Positions 17,690 to 27,449 of a stretch of 64,000 nt of DNA are shown in pieces. The position numbers and the translations under genes are program-made. Position 1 is the stretch's first letter. The number at the start of each line of letters is the position of its first letter. The stretch is from positions 62,001-126,000 of the forward strand of contig CAWFTG010000005.1 in the NCBI GenBank assembly GCA_963818695.1, given 5' to 3'. The stretch comes from AP-15 sp963818695 (lineage in GTDB: Bacteria; Pseudomonadota; Alphaproteobacteria; ATCC43930; CGMCC-115725). Under the pieces are notes generated by a model. The model saw only the letters and a program-made list of their open reading frames with translations. It made no database searches and was not told the DNA's origin.

Positions 17690-19225
17690 ATGACCGCCGA
17701 CCGGCCATTTTTCGTCACGACGCCGATTTATTACGTCAACGACACGCCGCATTTGGGGCACGCCTATACGACGGTGGCGTGCGACGCGTTGGCACGGTTC
17801 ATGCGGCTCGACGGTCGTAGGGTGAAGTTCCTGACCGGCACCGATGAGCACGGTCAAAAGGTCGAGCAATCGGCGCGCTCTGCCGGCATCTCGCCGCAGC
17901 AGTTTACCGACAGGATCTCCGGGGCGTTCCGCGATATGACCCAACTCCTCGACATCAGCAATGACGATTTCATTCGTACCACCGAGCCGCGCCATGTCTG
18001 TGGCGTCCAGGCGCTGTGGCAGGAACTGGAGCGACGCGGCGAGATTTATCTCGGACGCTTTGCCGGATGGTATTCGGTGCGCGACGAGGCCTTTTACGAC
18101 GAGGGCGAACTGGTTGACGGGAAGGCGCCGACCGGCGCCGAGGTCGAATGGCTGGAGGAGGAAAATTATTTCTTCCGACTCTCGGCGTGGCAGGACCGGC
18201 TATTGGCCTATTACGATGCGAACCCGCACGCAGTTGCCCCGCGCAGCCGGCGCAACGAGGTCGTCAGCTTTGTGAAGTCGGGCTTGCGCGACCTGTCGAT
18301 CTCGCGAACCAGCTTCAGCTGGGGAATTCCGGTCCCGGGCAACCCCGACCACGTAATCTATGTATGGCTTGACGCGCTAATCAACTACATCACCGCGCTC
18401 GGCTACCCGGACACCCAAAGTCCCGAGTTCTCGACGTTCTGGCCCGCTGATCTTCACGTTGTCGGCAAGGATATCGTGCGGTTTCATGCGGTCTATTGGC
18501 CGGCTTTTCTGATGGCTGCCGGTCTCGAGCCGCCGCGCCGCGTCTTCGCCCACGGCTGGTGGACGGTTGAGGGCCAGAAGATGTCGAAATCGCTGAATAA
18601 CTTCATCCCGCCGAAGCAGCTCGTGGAAACCTACGGGCTCGATCCGGTGCGCTATTTTGTGCTGCGCGAATTGCCGTTCGGCAGTGACGGCGATTTTTCG
18701 CATCGCGCCGTGGTGGGCCGGCTCAATGGCGATCTTGCCAATGATTTCGGCAATCTGGCGCAGCGCGTTTTGGTGATGATCAACCGCAACTGCGGTGGCT
18801 GCGTGCCCGCGGCCGGCGAGCTGCAGGCTGGCGACGCGGCGCTGCTGAACGCTGCGCAAACCTTGCTCGGGACAGTGCGTGGGCATATCGCAGAACAGGC
18901 GTTTCACTTGGCGCTCGAGGCGATCTGGCGGGTAGTCGGCGAGGCTAACCGCTATGTCGACGAGCAAGCCCCCTGGGCGCTCAGTCGCAGCGATCCGGCC
19001 CGGATGCGCACTGTGCTTTATGCGCTGGCCGAGACGCTGCGGCATCTGGCGATCCTGGTGCAGCCTTTCGTGCCCGGCGCGGCGCGAAAGCTCCTCGATC
19101 AGCTGGCAGTGCCGCAGACGGCACGCGATTTCGCCGCCTTGGCCGAGGCGCCACTCGCGGCGGGCACGCGGCTGCCAAAGCCGGAAGCTATCTTCCCGCG
19201 CTTTGTCGAGGAGGCGTCCCCGTAA
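17690..19225 (+). CDS. metG: Methionyl-tRNA synthetase
   Basis: The ATG at 17690 follows GGAG by about six bases and gives MTADRPFFVTTPIYYVND. The class I signatures are HLGHAYT near residue 22 and KMSKS near residue 297. The anticodon-binding helical domain fills the C-terminal third. The product of 511 residues is the short form without the C-terminal dimerisation domain, usual in alphaproteobacteria. It charges tRNA-Met. The stop overlaps the tatD start (TAATG), and the frame is intact throughout, in contrast to several genes in this window. Confidence 0.96.
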   Translation: MTADRPFFVTTPIYYVNDTPHLGHAYTTVACDALARFMRLDGRRVKFLTGTDEHGQKVEQSARSAGISPQQFTDRISGAFRDMTQLLDISNDDFIRTTEPRHVCGVQALWQELERRGEIYLGRFAGWYSVRDEAFYDEGELVDGKAPTGAEVEWLEEENYFFRLSAWQDRLLAYYDANPHAVAPRSRRNEVVSFVKSGLRDLSISRTSFSWGIPVPGNPDHVIYVWLDALINYITALGYPDTQSPEFSTFWPADLHVVGKDIVRFHAVYWPAFLMAAGLEPPRRVFAHGWWTVEGQKMSKSLNNFIPPKQLVETYGLDPVRYFVLRELPFGSDGDFSHRAVVGRLNGDLANDFGNLAQRVLVMINRNCGGCVPAAGELQAGDAALLNAAQTLLGTVRGHIAEQAFHLALEAIWRVVGEANRYVDEQAPWALSRSDPARMRTVLYALAETLRHLAILVQPFVPGAARKLLDQLAVPQTARDFAALAEAPLAAGTRLPKPEAIFPRFVEEASP

Positions 19226-20022
19226 TGGCAGAGGGCAGGGACCCCATGCTGGTCGATAGCCATTGCCATCTCGACTTCCCCGATTTCGCAGCAGAGCGGG
19301 ATGACGTGATCGCCCGCGCCCGGGCAGCCGGGGTCGGAACGATGCTGACGATCTGCACGCGGCTCGACCAATTCGACGGGGTGCGCGCGATCGCCGAGGC
19401 CTATGATGATATCTGGTGCTCGGTCGGGGCGCATCCGCACGAGGCTGCCGATCACGCTCCGCTGATTACCGAGCAGCTTTTGATGCTGGCCGAACATCCC
19501 AAAACCGTCGGCATCGGCGAGACCGGCCTCGACTTTCATTATGATCTGAGCCCGCGCGATACTCAGGAGCGCGTTTTCCGCATCCACATCGCGGCATCGC
19601 GCGCCAGCGGCCTGCCGTTGATCATTCATGCCCGCGAGGCGGATCGCGAGATCGCGCATATCCTGGAAGAAGAGCGGCCGCCGCCCGGGGTTTTGCATTG
19701 CTTCAGCAGCGGCCGGGCGCTGGCCGAAACCGCGATCGCGCTCGGATTTTATATCTCGATCTCCGGGATCGTGACGTTCCGCAACGCCGAAGAGCTGCGG
19801 GGGATCGTGCGCGACCTACCGCTCGATCGGCTGCTGGTCGAGACCGACGCGCCCTATCTCGCGCCGGTCCCCTATCGCGGCAAGCGCAACGAGCCGGCCT
19901 TCGTGGCGGCGACCGCGGCAGCCGTCGCGGCGCTCAAGGGGCTCGATCCGCAGCACCTCGCGGCGGTGACGCACGACAATTTCTTCCGGCTCTTCACCAA
20001 GGCTTCCCCGTCCGCAGGATGA
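19225..20022 (+). CDS. tatD: TatD family metal-dependent hydrolase
   Basis: The 265-residue protein has all TatD motifs: LVDSHCHLDFPDF at the N-terminus, GAHPHE near residue 72, GETGLDFHYD near residue 98, LIIHAREAD near residue 134, HCFSS near residue 157, and VETDAPYLAPVP near residue 210. Members are divalent-metal DNases or quality-control hydrolases in the cytoplasm. The start overlaps the metG stop by one base and the stop overlaps the next start (ATGA), so the three genes form a tight operon. Confidence 0.93.
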   Translation: MAEGRDPMLVDSHCHLDFPDFAAERDDVIARARAAGVGTMLTICTRLDQFDGVRAIAEAYDDIWCSVGAHPHEAADHAPLITEQLLMLAEHPKTVGIGETGLDFHYDLSPRDTQERVFRIHIAASRASGLPLIIHAREADREIAHILEEERPPPGVLHCFSSGRALAETAIALGFYISISGIVTFRNAEELRGIVRDLPLDRLLVETDAPYLAPVPYRGKRNEPAFVAATAAAVAALKGLDPQHLAAVTHDNFFRLFTKASPSAG

Positions 20023-20792
20023 GGGTCACCCTCCTTGGCTGCGGTGCCTCGACCGGCGTACCGGTAATCGGCCCGAACTGGGGCCGCTGCGATCCCACCG
20101 ATCCGCGCAACCGCCGCCGCCGCGTGTCGGCATTGGTCGAGGTCGGGGACGTTGTCATCCTGATCGATACGTCACCGGATTTGCGCGAGCAGCTGATCGA
20201 CGCCGGGGTCTCGCGCCTGGACGCCGTGATCGTGACCCATGCGCACGCCGACCATCTTCATGGGATTGATGACCTGAGGTCGATCAACCGGCTGATGCGG
20301 CAAGCGATCCCGCTCTTTGCAGACGCAACGACCCTGGCTGAGATCGGTCACCGTTTCGGCTATGTTCTGCGACCAATCGCCGAGCCTGGCAGATATTACA
20401 AGCCGACCCTGGAGCCGCACGAGATCGGTGGCCCATTCGAGATCGCCGGGGTTCCGGTCGTTCCGTTCGCGCAGGACCATGGCTTCAGCACGACGCTCGG
20501 TCTGCGGATCGGTGGCTTTGCGTACTCGACCGACGTCACCGAACTCGACGAGGCGGCGTTCGGCGCGATCGACGGGATCGAGCTGTGGATCGTCGACTGC
20601 CTCCGGCGCGAACCGCATCCGACCCACTCTCACCTTGTAAAGACCTTGTCGTGGATCGCTAGGGTACGGCCGCGGCGCGCCGTGCTGACCCATATGGACC
20701 AAAGCCTCGATTACCGCGAGCTCAGCGCCGAATTGCCGGACGGCGTCGAGCCCGGCCAGGACGGCCTCGTAATCGAGCTGCACGACCTGTAG
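20019..20792 (+). CDS. MBL-fold metallo-hydrolase (PhnP-like)
   Basis: The ATG at 20019 overlaps the tatD stop. The 257-residue protein starts MRVTLLGCGASTGVPVIG and has the metallo-beta-lactamase motif THAHADHLHG near residue 72. Further metal ligands lie in FAQDHGFS and in YSTDVTEL, and a C-terminal His is in AVLTHMDQSLDY. Related PhnP proteins hydrolyse cyclic phosphodiesters, but family members next to metG-tatD have no proven substrate. The conserved linkage suggests nucleic-acid or tRNA-related housekeeping. Confidence 0.88.
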   Translation: MRVTLLGCGASTGVPVIGPNWGRCDPTDPRNRRRRVSALVEVGDVVILIDTSPDLREQLIDAGVSRLDAVIVTHAHADHLHGIDDLRSINRLMRQAIPLFADATTLAEIGHRFGYVLRPIAEPGRYYKPTLEPHEIGGPFEIAGVPVVPFAQDHGFSTTLGLRIGGFAYSTDVTELDEAAFGAIDGIELWIVDCLRREPHPTHSHLVKTLSWIARVRPRRAVLTHMDQSLDYRELSAELPDGVEPGQDGLVIELHDL

Positions 20793-20924
20793 TTTCCCGG
20801 CGACGCCGGCTTGGCCGGTCTCGGTTTGGCGCCGCCGCCGGAAGCTCGCCTAAAAACGGCGACAACTCGGCTAAATGGGCGCCTGGCGTTCAGCCGGCCG
20901 TTCCTTTTGCGGATCAGCCCTCAC

Positions 20925-22814
20925 TCAATGCGGTTGCTTGCCGCTCACGATGCTATTCCCGGCCAGATCCGGTCCCAGCCCATCGAGAAGCTGCTTCAGC
21001 ACATCTGCGTCGGGACGCCAACGCCCAACCGAGCTGCGGTAAATAGGTTGGCGGATTTGAGCCGCGCTCGCGGTTTTGACCGCGCGCGCCGTCTTATCGT
21101 AGGCGAGACAAGCATCGTCCCATTCGAGACCGCAATGCGCGATAATCCGGCGTGCCTGCCGCTCGAAATCGGCTACCAGTTCCTCGTATTGCAGATCGAG
21201 CATCACGCCCTCCGGCAGTACGCAGCGCCAGTGCTCCATGAGCGAGTTGTAGGCGCGATAATACCGCCCGAGCTCGCCCAGGTCGTAAGCGAATGGTTGA
21301 TCCGCGCTGAACAGGATCGAGAAGCAGGAAAGGCAGGTATCGACCGGCTCGCGGCGGGTGTGAATGATGCGGGCGTTCGGCAGCGCCAGATGGATTAACC
21401 CGGCCAGTCGGAAATTTGCCGGCATTTTGTCGGTGATGCGCTGCCAATTACCGGGCGAGGCCGGCAGGGCCGTTTTGAGGCGATCGAGGTAATCGGCGCC
21501 GAGCCGCCGCAGCTCGTCGCCGGTCGTAACCAGAAAGCGTTCGGGGAAGGGCAGGGAGATCTCGCTCGCCGCGCCGAAGCTGTTCAATGCGTCCCGCAAA
21601 TCGAGACGTTCCCCAGCGCCGAAGACCTTCGGGTGGCTAGCCAGGATCTGTTCGACCAAGCTGGAGCCGGAGCGGGGCATGCCGACAATGAAGACCGGCA
21701 AGTCAGAGGCATCACCCTGGCCCTGCTTCGCTCGCATCAGCTCGGGGGTGAACACGGCTCCAGTGCGGTCGAGGGCCCGCAGCACCGCCGTCTCGTCATA
21801 GACCACCTCTTGTCGCTTCAGCGAATTTCCTTTGAGAAGATGCTCAAAGGACTGCCGCTGATCTCCGATATTCGCGAGAGCTTTAGCCAACGCGAAATGG
21901 AGGTGGATCCGATCCTCCGCGCTGAGCGAGGCTTCTTCCCTCGCCAAGCTCTGCAAGTTGGCGAAAAGTCGGTCCTCCAGTGGTAATCTCTCGATATTTA
22001 GCAAATTCAGGTAGAACTCAACGTGCCTTGGCGCGAGCGCGATTGCGCGCTCCAGGGCGACGCGCGCTTCGTCGAGCCGGCCGAGCTGCTGCAAGGCGAC
22101 ACCCAGATTGTTGTACGCGTCGGCAAAGCCCGGCACGGCCGCGAGCGCTTTCTGATATAGCTCGACCGCCTGCTCGTCACGATCCAGGGCCTGGAGCGCA
22201 ATGCCGAGCCCGTAATTGGCTTCAGCATAGTCGGGGTCGATGTCGAGAGCTTTCTCGAAGAAGGGGATTGCTTGAGCATGCCTGTTCAATGCTTGGAGCG
22301 TCGTGGCAAGCCCGTAATTGGCCTCGGCATAATCAGGGTCAATGGCAATGGCCGTTTCGTAGTGAACAATCGCATCTTCAAAGCCCTTAAGGCCCTGAAG
22401 GGCGAGCGCGAGGCCGTAATTGGCTTCCGCATGACCGGGATCTATAGCCAGCGCCCTTCGATAACCGGCGACAGCATCGTCGAGACGCTTTTGAGCCAAG
22501 AGCGCATTGGCGAAGCTCGCGTGGGCCTCCGCCGAGCTTGGTTTTTGTTCGATCGCCCGGCGGAACAAGGTGATTGCCTCGTCGGCGCTCCCCGTTTGCA
22601 GCCGGATCAGTGCCAGGTGAATCAGACAATCGAAATGATTGCGATCGCTCGCTAGGATGGCGCGATACCTCCGCTCGGCTTCGCTCAGTTCGCCTTTCTG
22701 GTGCAAACCGAGCGCTTCCCGGAATTCTTGTGACGGCATTCCGCCGTCACCGGGACAAGGCCCAGCGTTAACCATCGTAGTCTCTTTCGCTGCTAAGTTA
22801 CGTGAGCTTAGCAT
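20925..22814 (-). CDS. TPR-repeat sulfotransferase
   Basis: The ATG at 22814 follows AAGGAG by about eight bases, which favours it over the ATG at 22775. About eight tetratricopeptide repeats fill residues 40-330 (for example DDAVAGYRRALAIDPGHAEA). A sulfotransferase domain follows, with its PAPS-binding loop FIVGMPRSGSSLVEQIL near residue 377 and the second motif ARIIHTRREPVDTCLS near residue 485. Members of this family transfer sulfate from PAPS to proteins or glycans. The 629-residue length is typical. A second gene of the same design lies at 25138, on the other side of a PEP-CTERM gene and a SET-like gene. Confidence 0.88.
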   Translation of the reverse strand: MLSSRNLAAKETTMVNAGPCPGDGGMPSQEFREALGLHQKGELSEAERRYRAILASDRNHFDCLIHLALIRLQTGSADEAITLFRRAIEQKPSSAEAHASFANALLAQKRLDDAVAGYRRALAIDPGHAEANYGLALALQGLKGFEDAIVHYETAIAIDPDYAEANYGLATTLQALNRHAQAIPFFEKALDIDPDYAEANYGLGIALQALDRDEQAVELYQKALAAVPGFADAYNNLGVALQQLGRLDEARVALERAIALAPRHVEFYLNLLNIERLPLEDRLFANLQSLAREEASLSAEDRIHLHFALAKALANIGDQRQSFEHLLKGNSLKRQEVVYDETAVLRALDRTGAVFTPELMRAKQGQGDASDLPVFIVGMPRSGSSLVEQILASHPKVFGAGERLDLRDALNSFGAASEISLPFPERFLVTTGDELRRLGADYLDRLKTALPASPGNWQRITDKMPANFRLAGLIHLALPNARIIHTRREPVDTCLSCFSILFSADQPFAYDLGELGRYYRAYNSLMEHWRCVLPEGVMLDLQYEELVADFERQARRIIAHCGLEWDDACLAYDKTARAVKTASAAQIRQPIYRSSVGRWRPDADVLKQLLDGLGPDLAGNSIVSGKQPH

Positions 22815-23144
22815 GAACGGCAGCTCCTTACACTGGTTTACAAGCCGCCTTATTCCTGTCGAGAAAATTTACACATCGACGGTTGAAGATCGTAGAGTTA
22901 GTGCGTGGATATCGGTATAGAAGTCGTGCCATTCCTTTCAAATGCGGACAATTTCCGCCCACCTTGCGGCGGGAGAGCACCGTGCCGGACGCGGCGCGTG
23001 GGGATTCGTTAATGTAAAAAATCCCGTCAACAGCACGACCGGCCGCTCCCCGATTCGCACTAAGGCTCTGATCTACATGGCTTGGCCCCCTTTTTGCTCA
23101 TCAACATTGCAATCGCGCATATCGACGTAAGGGAGAGGTGGTCT
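22815..23144. other. Divergent intergenic region
   Basis: About 330 bases separate the minus-strand TPR-sulfotransferase from the PEP-CTERM gene. It contains AT-rich patches (near 22865-22880 and 23010-23030) suitable for promoters in both directions, but no protein-coding signal or known RNA motif that I can recognise. Confidence 0.4.
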
Positions 23145-23777
23145 ATGGAAAGAAGCTTCAGACAATATCTGCTCGCCGGCACGATGCTGGCGGGAGGCGC
23201 CGCGTTCGGCGGCGCGACACCGGCGGCCGCGGCCGTGTGCCCGGCGGTCGGCGCGGACTCAGGCTGCGCGCTGATCCTCGACATAACCAGCGTCAGCGGC
23301 GGGGTGGGCACGTATACGGTTTCGAAGGGTCCATCCTACGGTACCCCTTATGACAGCATCGAGGATACCCTGCTCGGGGTGACCAACAGTTCCGGGTCTC
23401 CCGTTAATTCGATCCATCTCTCGGCCAAGACCGACATCTTCGGGTTCGACGGCGACGGCGTCGGCGGGCCCACCTATCTGAACCTGAAGGGCGAAACATC
23501 ATCGACTGCCAACTATGCCGGCACAATATCGAAGACCGGCAGTTTCAATCTGAGCGGTCCACTGGATACGTTCTCGGGCATCACCGCGGCTGACAGGTCC
23601 GGCGATTTGAACTTCCCGGGCGGCCTCGTTGCCGGCGGCAGCGCGTTCTTCTCGCTCGAGGAAGCGTTGACGCTCAGCAGCATCGTCACCGCAACCCCGG
23701 AACCTGCGACACTGTCGATCCTCGGCGCAGCCTTGGCCGGGTTTGGATTGTTGCGACGCCGAAAAAAGGTGACCTAA
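23145..23777 (+). CDS. PEP-CTERM sorting-domain exported protein
   Basis: The ATG at 23145 follows GGGAGAGG. The 210-residue product has an N-terminal signal peptide (about residues 1-31, ending PAAAAV). A Gly/Ser/Thr-rich middle contains FDGDGVGGPTY. The C-terminal sorting signal starts TPEPATLS, followed by a hydrophobic helix and RRRKK. This is the exosortase recognition module, so the protein should be cleaved and released or anchored outside the cell. No exosortase gene is in the window. A strong terminator follows 30 bases downstream. Confidence 0.92.
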   Translation: MERSFRQYLLAGTMLAGGAAFGGATPAAAAVCPAVGADSGCALILDITSVSGGVGTYTVSKGPSYGTPYDSIEDTLLGVTNSSGSPVNSIHLSAKTDIFGFDGDGVGGPTYLNLKGETSSTANYAGTISKTGSFNLSGPLDTFSGITAADRSGDLNFPGGLVAGGSAFFSLEEALTLSSIVTATPEPATLSILGAALAGFGLLRRRKKVT

Positions 23778-23806
23778 TCCTTCAGCGCGAATACTGGTCT
23801 GCAATC

Positions 23807-23838
23807 GGTAAACCCCGCCGCGGCGGGGTTTACCTTTT
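23807..23838 (+). terminator. Rho-independent terminator
   Basis: GGTAAACCCCGCCG is followed directly by its exact reverse complement CGGCGGGGTTTACC and then TTTT. The 14-bp perfect stem just after the PEP-CTERM gene is a strong intrinsic terminator and may also act in the reverse direction. Confidence 0.88.
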
Positions 23839-23920
23839 GTACAACTTAGGTTGTTAAGAAAGGACCGTGTGAGCTAGGCTGGCTCCGTGCGACAGACTAC
23901 ATCGATGTTATCTGGTTGCC

Positions 23921-25036
23921 ATGGTTTCGATCGCGGCTGACAATTCGGCAATCGAGTGTTCGCTGCAAAAGAATATCGACCTCGCTGAGCAGGATGGCGC
24001 AGAGTTCAGCGAGGAGCTGTTGCTCAGATGCGTTGAGGGATATTTCAGCCTCGAAGCACCGCCGGAAATTCTCGGCAAACAGCTCATATGTCTCCCGTGG
24101 GACTGCCTCATACCGATCCGGCCGTTTCAATTGGCCGTGGCCGGCGACGATATCTTCATTTCCTCTCACGAAGCGGCACTGAGCGCCGGCTGCATTGCGC
24201 GAATGGAAGCGGTTCTGGAGCTCTTTAACCTTGCCAATAAATATGCGGAGCATCGCCGCATGTCGCCGTGGTCGCTGATCGCCTCCAATCCCGAGTTGTT
24301 GCAGTTTGTCAGGCAGCGGCGAGGCGTTAGTATTCCGATGTTCGACAGGCTCATTGCTTCAGGCGACGAAGATGCGCTGATGTTGCAGACATTCATCGGC
24401 AGCCGGGCTTACAACTTCGCCTTAGAAACCGGGCACAGCCAACCGAACCTGGTATTGATGCCCATTCTCGATATGATGAACCATCATATTTATGGCTCGC
24501 CATATCGTGGACACCACAAGGCGGCGAGCCGCGCGCTTACGATGAGCAGATCCGCTCCGCTAGCCGCCAACGAGTGTTTCGCCTGCTACGGCCCTTATGA
24601 CAGCTTCGATACCTGGCTAAGTTATGATTTCATTGACGGCGTCGCGCCTTTCGTGTGCTCGGTGGCAATTACGATAGAGTTGCGCGGGTTGGGAACGATC
24701 CGGGCGGGCAAGCTCACCAAGCCACGAGTTAAGATCGATTTGCCGGATCCCGTGAAGGACCTGTGGTTCTATATCCCAAAACTGCTTGCAAGAAACGGAA
24801 ATCACATCGAGGTCGCCTCATTATTGATCCCGGGTCCGCAGTCCCCTCGGGCGTTGCGGCGAACCCTGAGGTTTTTGATAACGGAAATCAGCCCGAATTA
24901 TCCGTGCCCGAACGATCTCGTGTTGCACGCCGAGGAGCAGATAATTGCCGCTAACCGAACCTACTACTCGAACCTGTTGGCCGTTCTTGAGAAGTCTCCG
25001 CCTAAAGGATGCTCTGCAACAGCCAATTTTGGATAA
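23921..25036 (+). CDS. SET-domain-like protein (possible lysine methyltransferase)
   Basis: This 371-residue protein has features of the SETD6/Rubisco-methyltransferase branch of SET proteins. In mid-protein it reads LVLMPILDMMNHHIYGS, matching the family's LxPxxDMxNH core. This is followed by an acidic and Gly-containing stretch ANECFACYGPYDSFDTWLSYDFID, matching the YG...SN..LL..YGF part that forms the active site. If correct, it would methylate lysines using SAM. Codon use is less GC-biased than in its neighbours, which may indicate transfer. It lies 100 bases before the second TPR-sulfotransferase on the same strand. The assignment is moderately supported. Confidence 0.5.
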   Translation: MVSIAADNSAIECSLQKNIDLAEQDGAEFSEELLLRCVEGYFSLEAPPEILGKQLICLPWDCLIPIRPFQLAVAGDDIFISSHEAALSAGCIARMEAVLELFNLANKYAEHRRMSPWSLIASNPELLQFVRQRRGVSIPMFDRLIASGDEDALMLQTFIGSRAYNFALETGHSQPNLVLMPILDMMNHHIYGSPYRGHHKAASRALTMSRSAPLAANECFACYGPYDSFDTWLSYDFIDGVAPFVCSVAITIELRGLGTIRAGKLTKPRVKIDLPDPVKDLWFYIPKLLARNGNHIEVASLLIPGPQSPRALRRTLRFLITEISPNYPCPNDLVLHAEEQIIAANRTYYSNLLAVLEKSPPKGCSATANFG

Positions 25037-25137
25037 CTTCATTCGCCTCTGTCAGCTGCAACTGGCACGCATTCAAGTTTATGTCGGCTGCGCCGAAGGC
25101 TGATTCCAACCAGTGAACCAAAAAATCAGAGTTCTGA

Positions 25138-27288
25138 ATGAGTTGCAACAGCAATAGAATTGCGCGGCGAAACGGATCCGTACCGCAGTCTGCTCCGCGG
25201 CGCATTCAGGGAGGCCCAAACCCGCTCCTCGCCCAGGCCGAGACGTTGTGTCAAAGAGGACATGTGCGCGAGGCCGAGGCTCTCGTGCGCATCGTGTTGT
25301 CTTCCACGCCGCGAGATCACGCGGCACTTCATGTGCTGGGCGTCATCGCGCGTCGAAAGGGAGCGGATGAAGCGGCGATCGATCTGTTTCGCCAGGCAAT
25401 TACGATCAACGGCCGAATTGCCGCCTATCACGGCAATCTTGGTAATGCCTATCTCGAGACTTCCCGACCCGCTGAAGCCGCGCGCTCCTACCGGCGAGCC
25501 CTCGCACTCGATCCCGGCTCGGCGCCGGCGCGTTTCGGGCTCGGCATCGCATTGATCGGACAAAAGAGCTATGCCGCTGCAGCGAAGGAGCTCAAGGCCG
25601 CGTTAAAGGCTCGCCCCGGTCTTGCCGACACCCATCTCAACCTCGGGATCGCACTGATAGAACTGGGCCGCATCGACGAAGCGATCACGCATTGCCTGCG
25701 CGCAATCGCGCTCAATCCCGGCTATGCCGTCAATCATTTAAAATTGGGCATCGCATTGCGAGCCAAAGAGGAATTGGGTAAAGCCCATGCCCATATCGCC
25801 CGCGCGATCGAGCTCGATCCGGCACTGGCTGACGCCCGTTACGAGCTTGGTATGACGTATTACGCGTTGGGGCGTATGGTCGAGGCAGAACGCGCGCTAA
25901 GGAAGGCTTTGGCGCTGAGCCCCGATATGGCGGAAGCGGTCGCCGAGCTTGGTAATGTTCTGAACGAATTGGACGAATTCGAGGAAGCGGTGGGCTGTTA
26001 CGAGCGCTTGATAAGGCTGGTGCCGCGATCGCCCGTGCCGCACCGCGGCATCGGCCGCGCCCGCCTTTATCAGGGTCGATTTGAGGAAGCTCGCGCGGCG
26101 TTCGCCCGGGCCCTCGAGATTGAACCCGACAAGGCTGATGCCTACGCCAAGATCGGCCAGAGCTATTGGTCGGAAGGCCGCTTTGCTGAAGCGGCCGGCT
26201 GGCTCGAACAGGCGCTTAAGCGGCAGCCGGACAATGCCGAGGCGCATTACTGTCTGACTATGATGCGCAGCTCGAGCGACCGTGAAGCGCGGATCCAGGG
26301 GCTCGAGCGAGTAGTCGCGCGGGGATCGCTCGACTGGCGGCAAAGCGCGGCGCTCAATTTCGCGCTGGCCAAGATGTACGATGAAGATGGTAATTACGAT
26401 GCGGCGTTCGGCTGCTTCAAGGCAGGCAATGAACTGCACAAGGCCCGAAACCGCTATGATCCCGAGGCAGAATTGGCCTACCTCGACCGGGTTATGACGA
26501 GCTTTGACAAGGAGCTGTTGGCCGAGAAGGGGCGGATCGGCAGCGAGTTGGAGCAGCCGGTCTTTGTCGTCGGATTGCCGCGCTCGGGCACGACCCTGGT
26601 CGAGCAAATCCTGGCGAGCCACCCTGAGGTTCATGGGCACGGCGAACTCGCTTATCTGCATGAGCTGGTTCAAGTTCTTCCCGAACGCCTGGGCGGGCGC
26701 GAGCCTTATCCCGAATGCGTCGCGGCTCTCGATGCTAAGACAGCGCAGAACATTGCGGCCGCGCATTTGGCGCGACTGGAACGGGATGCCGGCAATGCTC
26801 TTCGCAGCGTCGACAAGATGCCCGATAACTTTGCCCGGCTAGGATTGATTGTGTTGCTCTTTCCGCAGGCGAAGTTGATCAACTGCATGCGCGACCCGCT
26901 GGACACCTGCCTTTCTTGTTACTTTCATGATTTTGGGGCACGAAATACCTTCACCCGCGATCTCGAATATCTCGGTCGCTATTACCGCGACTATCAGAGA
27001 ATAATGACGTATTGGCATGCCACGCTGCCGAGCCCGATCCTGAATGTGCCCTATGAGGGATTGGTGAAAAACCAGGAGACCTGGAGCCGCAAACTGATCG
27101 ACTTCCTCGGCCTGCCATGGGACGAGCGCTGTCTCACCTACTACAAGACGGAACGGCCGGTACTTACCTCGAGCGCATGGCAGGTGAGGCAGCCGATCTA
27201 CACCTCGTCAGTCGGACGTTGGCGGCACTACGCGGAGCACCTCGGTCCGCTGTTCAGCAGCCTTGGCCTTTCCCCGCCAGCGCGGTAA
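25138..27288 (+). CDS. TPR-repeat sulfotransferase (second copy)
   Basis: This 716-residue protein has the same architecture as the minus-strand gene at 20925. About ten TPR units lie in residues 30-400 (AEAARSYRRALALDPGSAPA, FEEARAAFARALEIEPDKAD), and a sulfotransferase domain with the PAPS loop FVVGLPRSGTTLVEQIL near residue 480 and the second motif AKLINCMRDPLDTCLSCYF near residue 580. It ends with QPIYTSSVGRW, matching the QPIYRSSVGRW of the other copy. The two are paralogues rather than a recent duplication. The start is uncertain because no strong ribosome binding site precedes 25138. Confidence 0.88.
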   Translation: MSCNSNRIARRNGSVPQSAPRRIQGGPNPLLAQAETLCQRGHVREAEALVRIVLSSTPRDHAALHVLGVIARRKGADEAAIDLFRQAITINGRIAAYHGNLGNAYLETSRPAEAARSYRRALALDPGSAPARFGLGIALIGQKSYAAAAKELKAALKARPGLADTHLNLGIALIELGRIDEAITHCLRAIALNPGYAVNHLKLGIALRAKEELGKAHAHIARAIELDPALADARYELGMTYYALGRMVEAERALRKALALSPDMAEAVAELGNVLNELDEFEEAVGCYERLIRLVPRSPVPHRGIGRARLYQGRFEEARAAFARALEIEPDKADAYAKIGQSYWSEGRFAEAAGWLEQALKRQPDNAEAHYCLTMMRSSSDREARIQGLERVVARGSLDWRQSAALNFALAKMYDEDGNYDAAFGCFKAGNELHKARNRYDPEAELAYLDRVMTSFDKELLAEKGRIGSELEQPVFVVGLPRSGTTLVEQILASHPEVHGHGELAYLHELVQVLPERLGGREPYPECVAALDAKTAQNIAAAHLARLERDAGNALRSVDKMPDNFARLGLIVLLFPQAKLINCMRDPLDTCLSCYFHDFGARNTFTRDLEYLGRYYRDYQRIMTYWHATLPSPILNVPYEGLVKNQETWSRKLIDFLGLPWDERCLTYYKTERPVLTSSAWQVRQPIYTSSVGRWRHYAEHLGPLFSSLGLSPPAR

Positions 27289-27449
27289 AACCGAGCAGAG
27301 TTTCCATAATATATATTATGCGACAAATTATTCTAGGCGCCGGACTGAAATGTCATCCGTCTGTCAATTAGAGATACGCTAGCCTTCGATAAAATGCCTC
27401 AGATCGATCAGGGCCGTCGTCCTCGCGGTCCCATCATGTTGGCGGGCAA

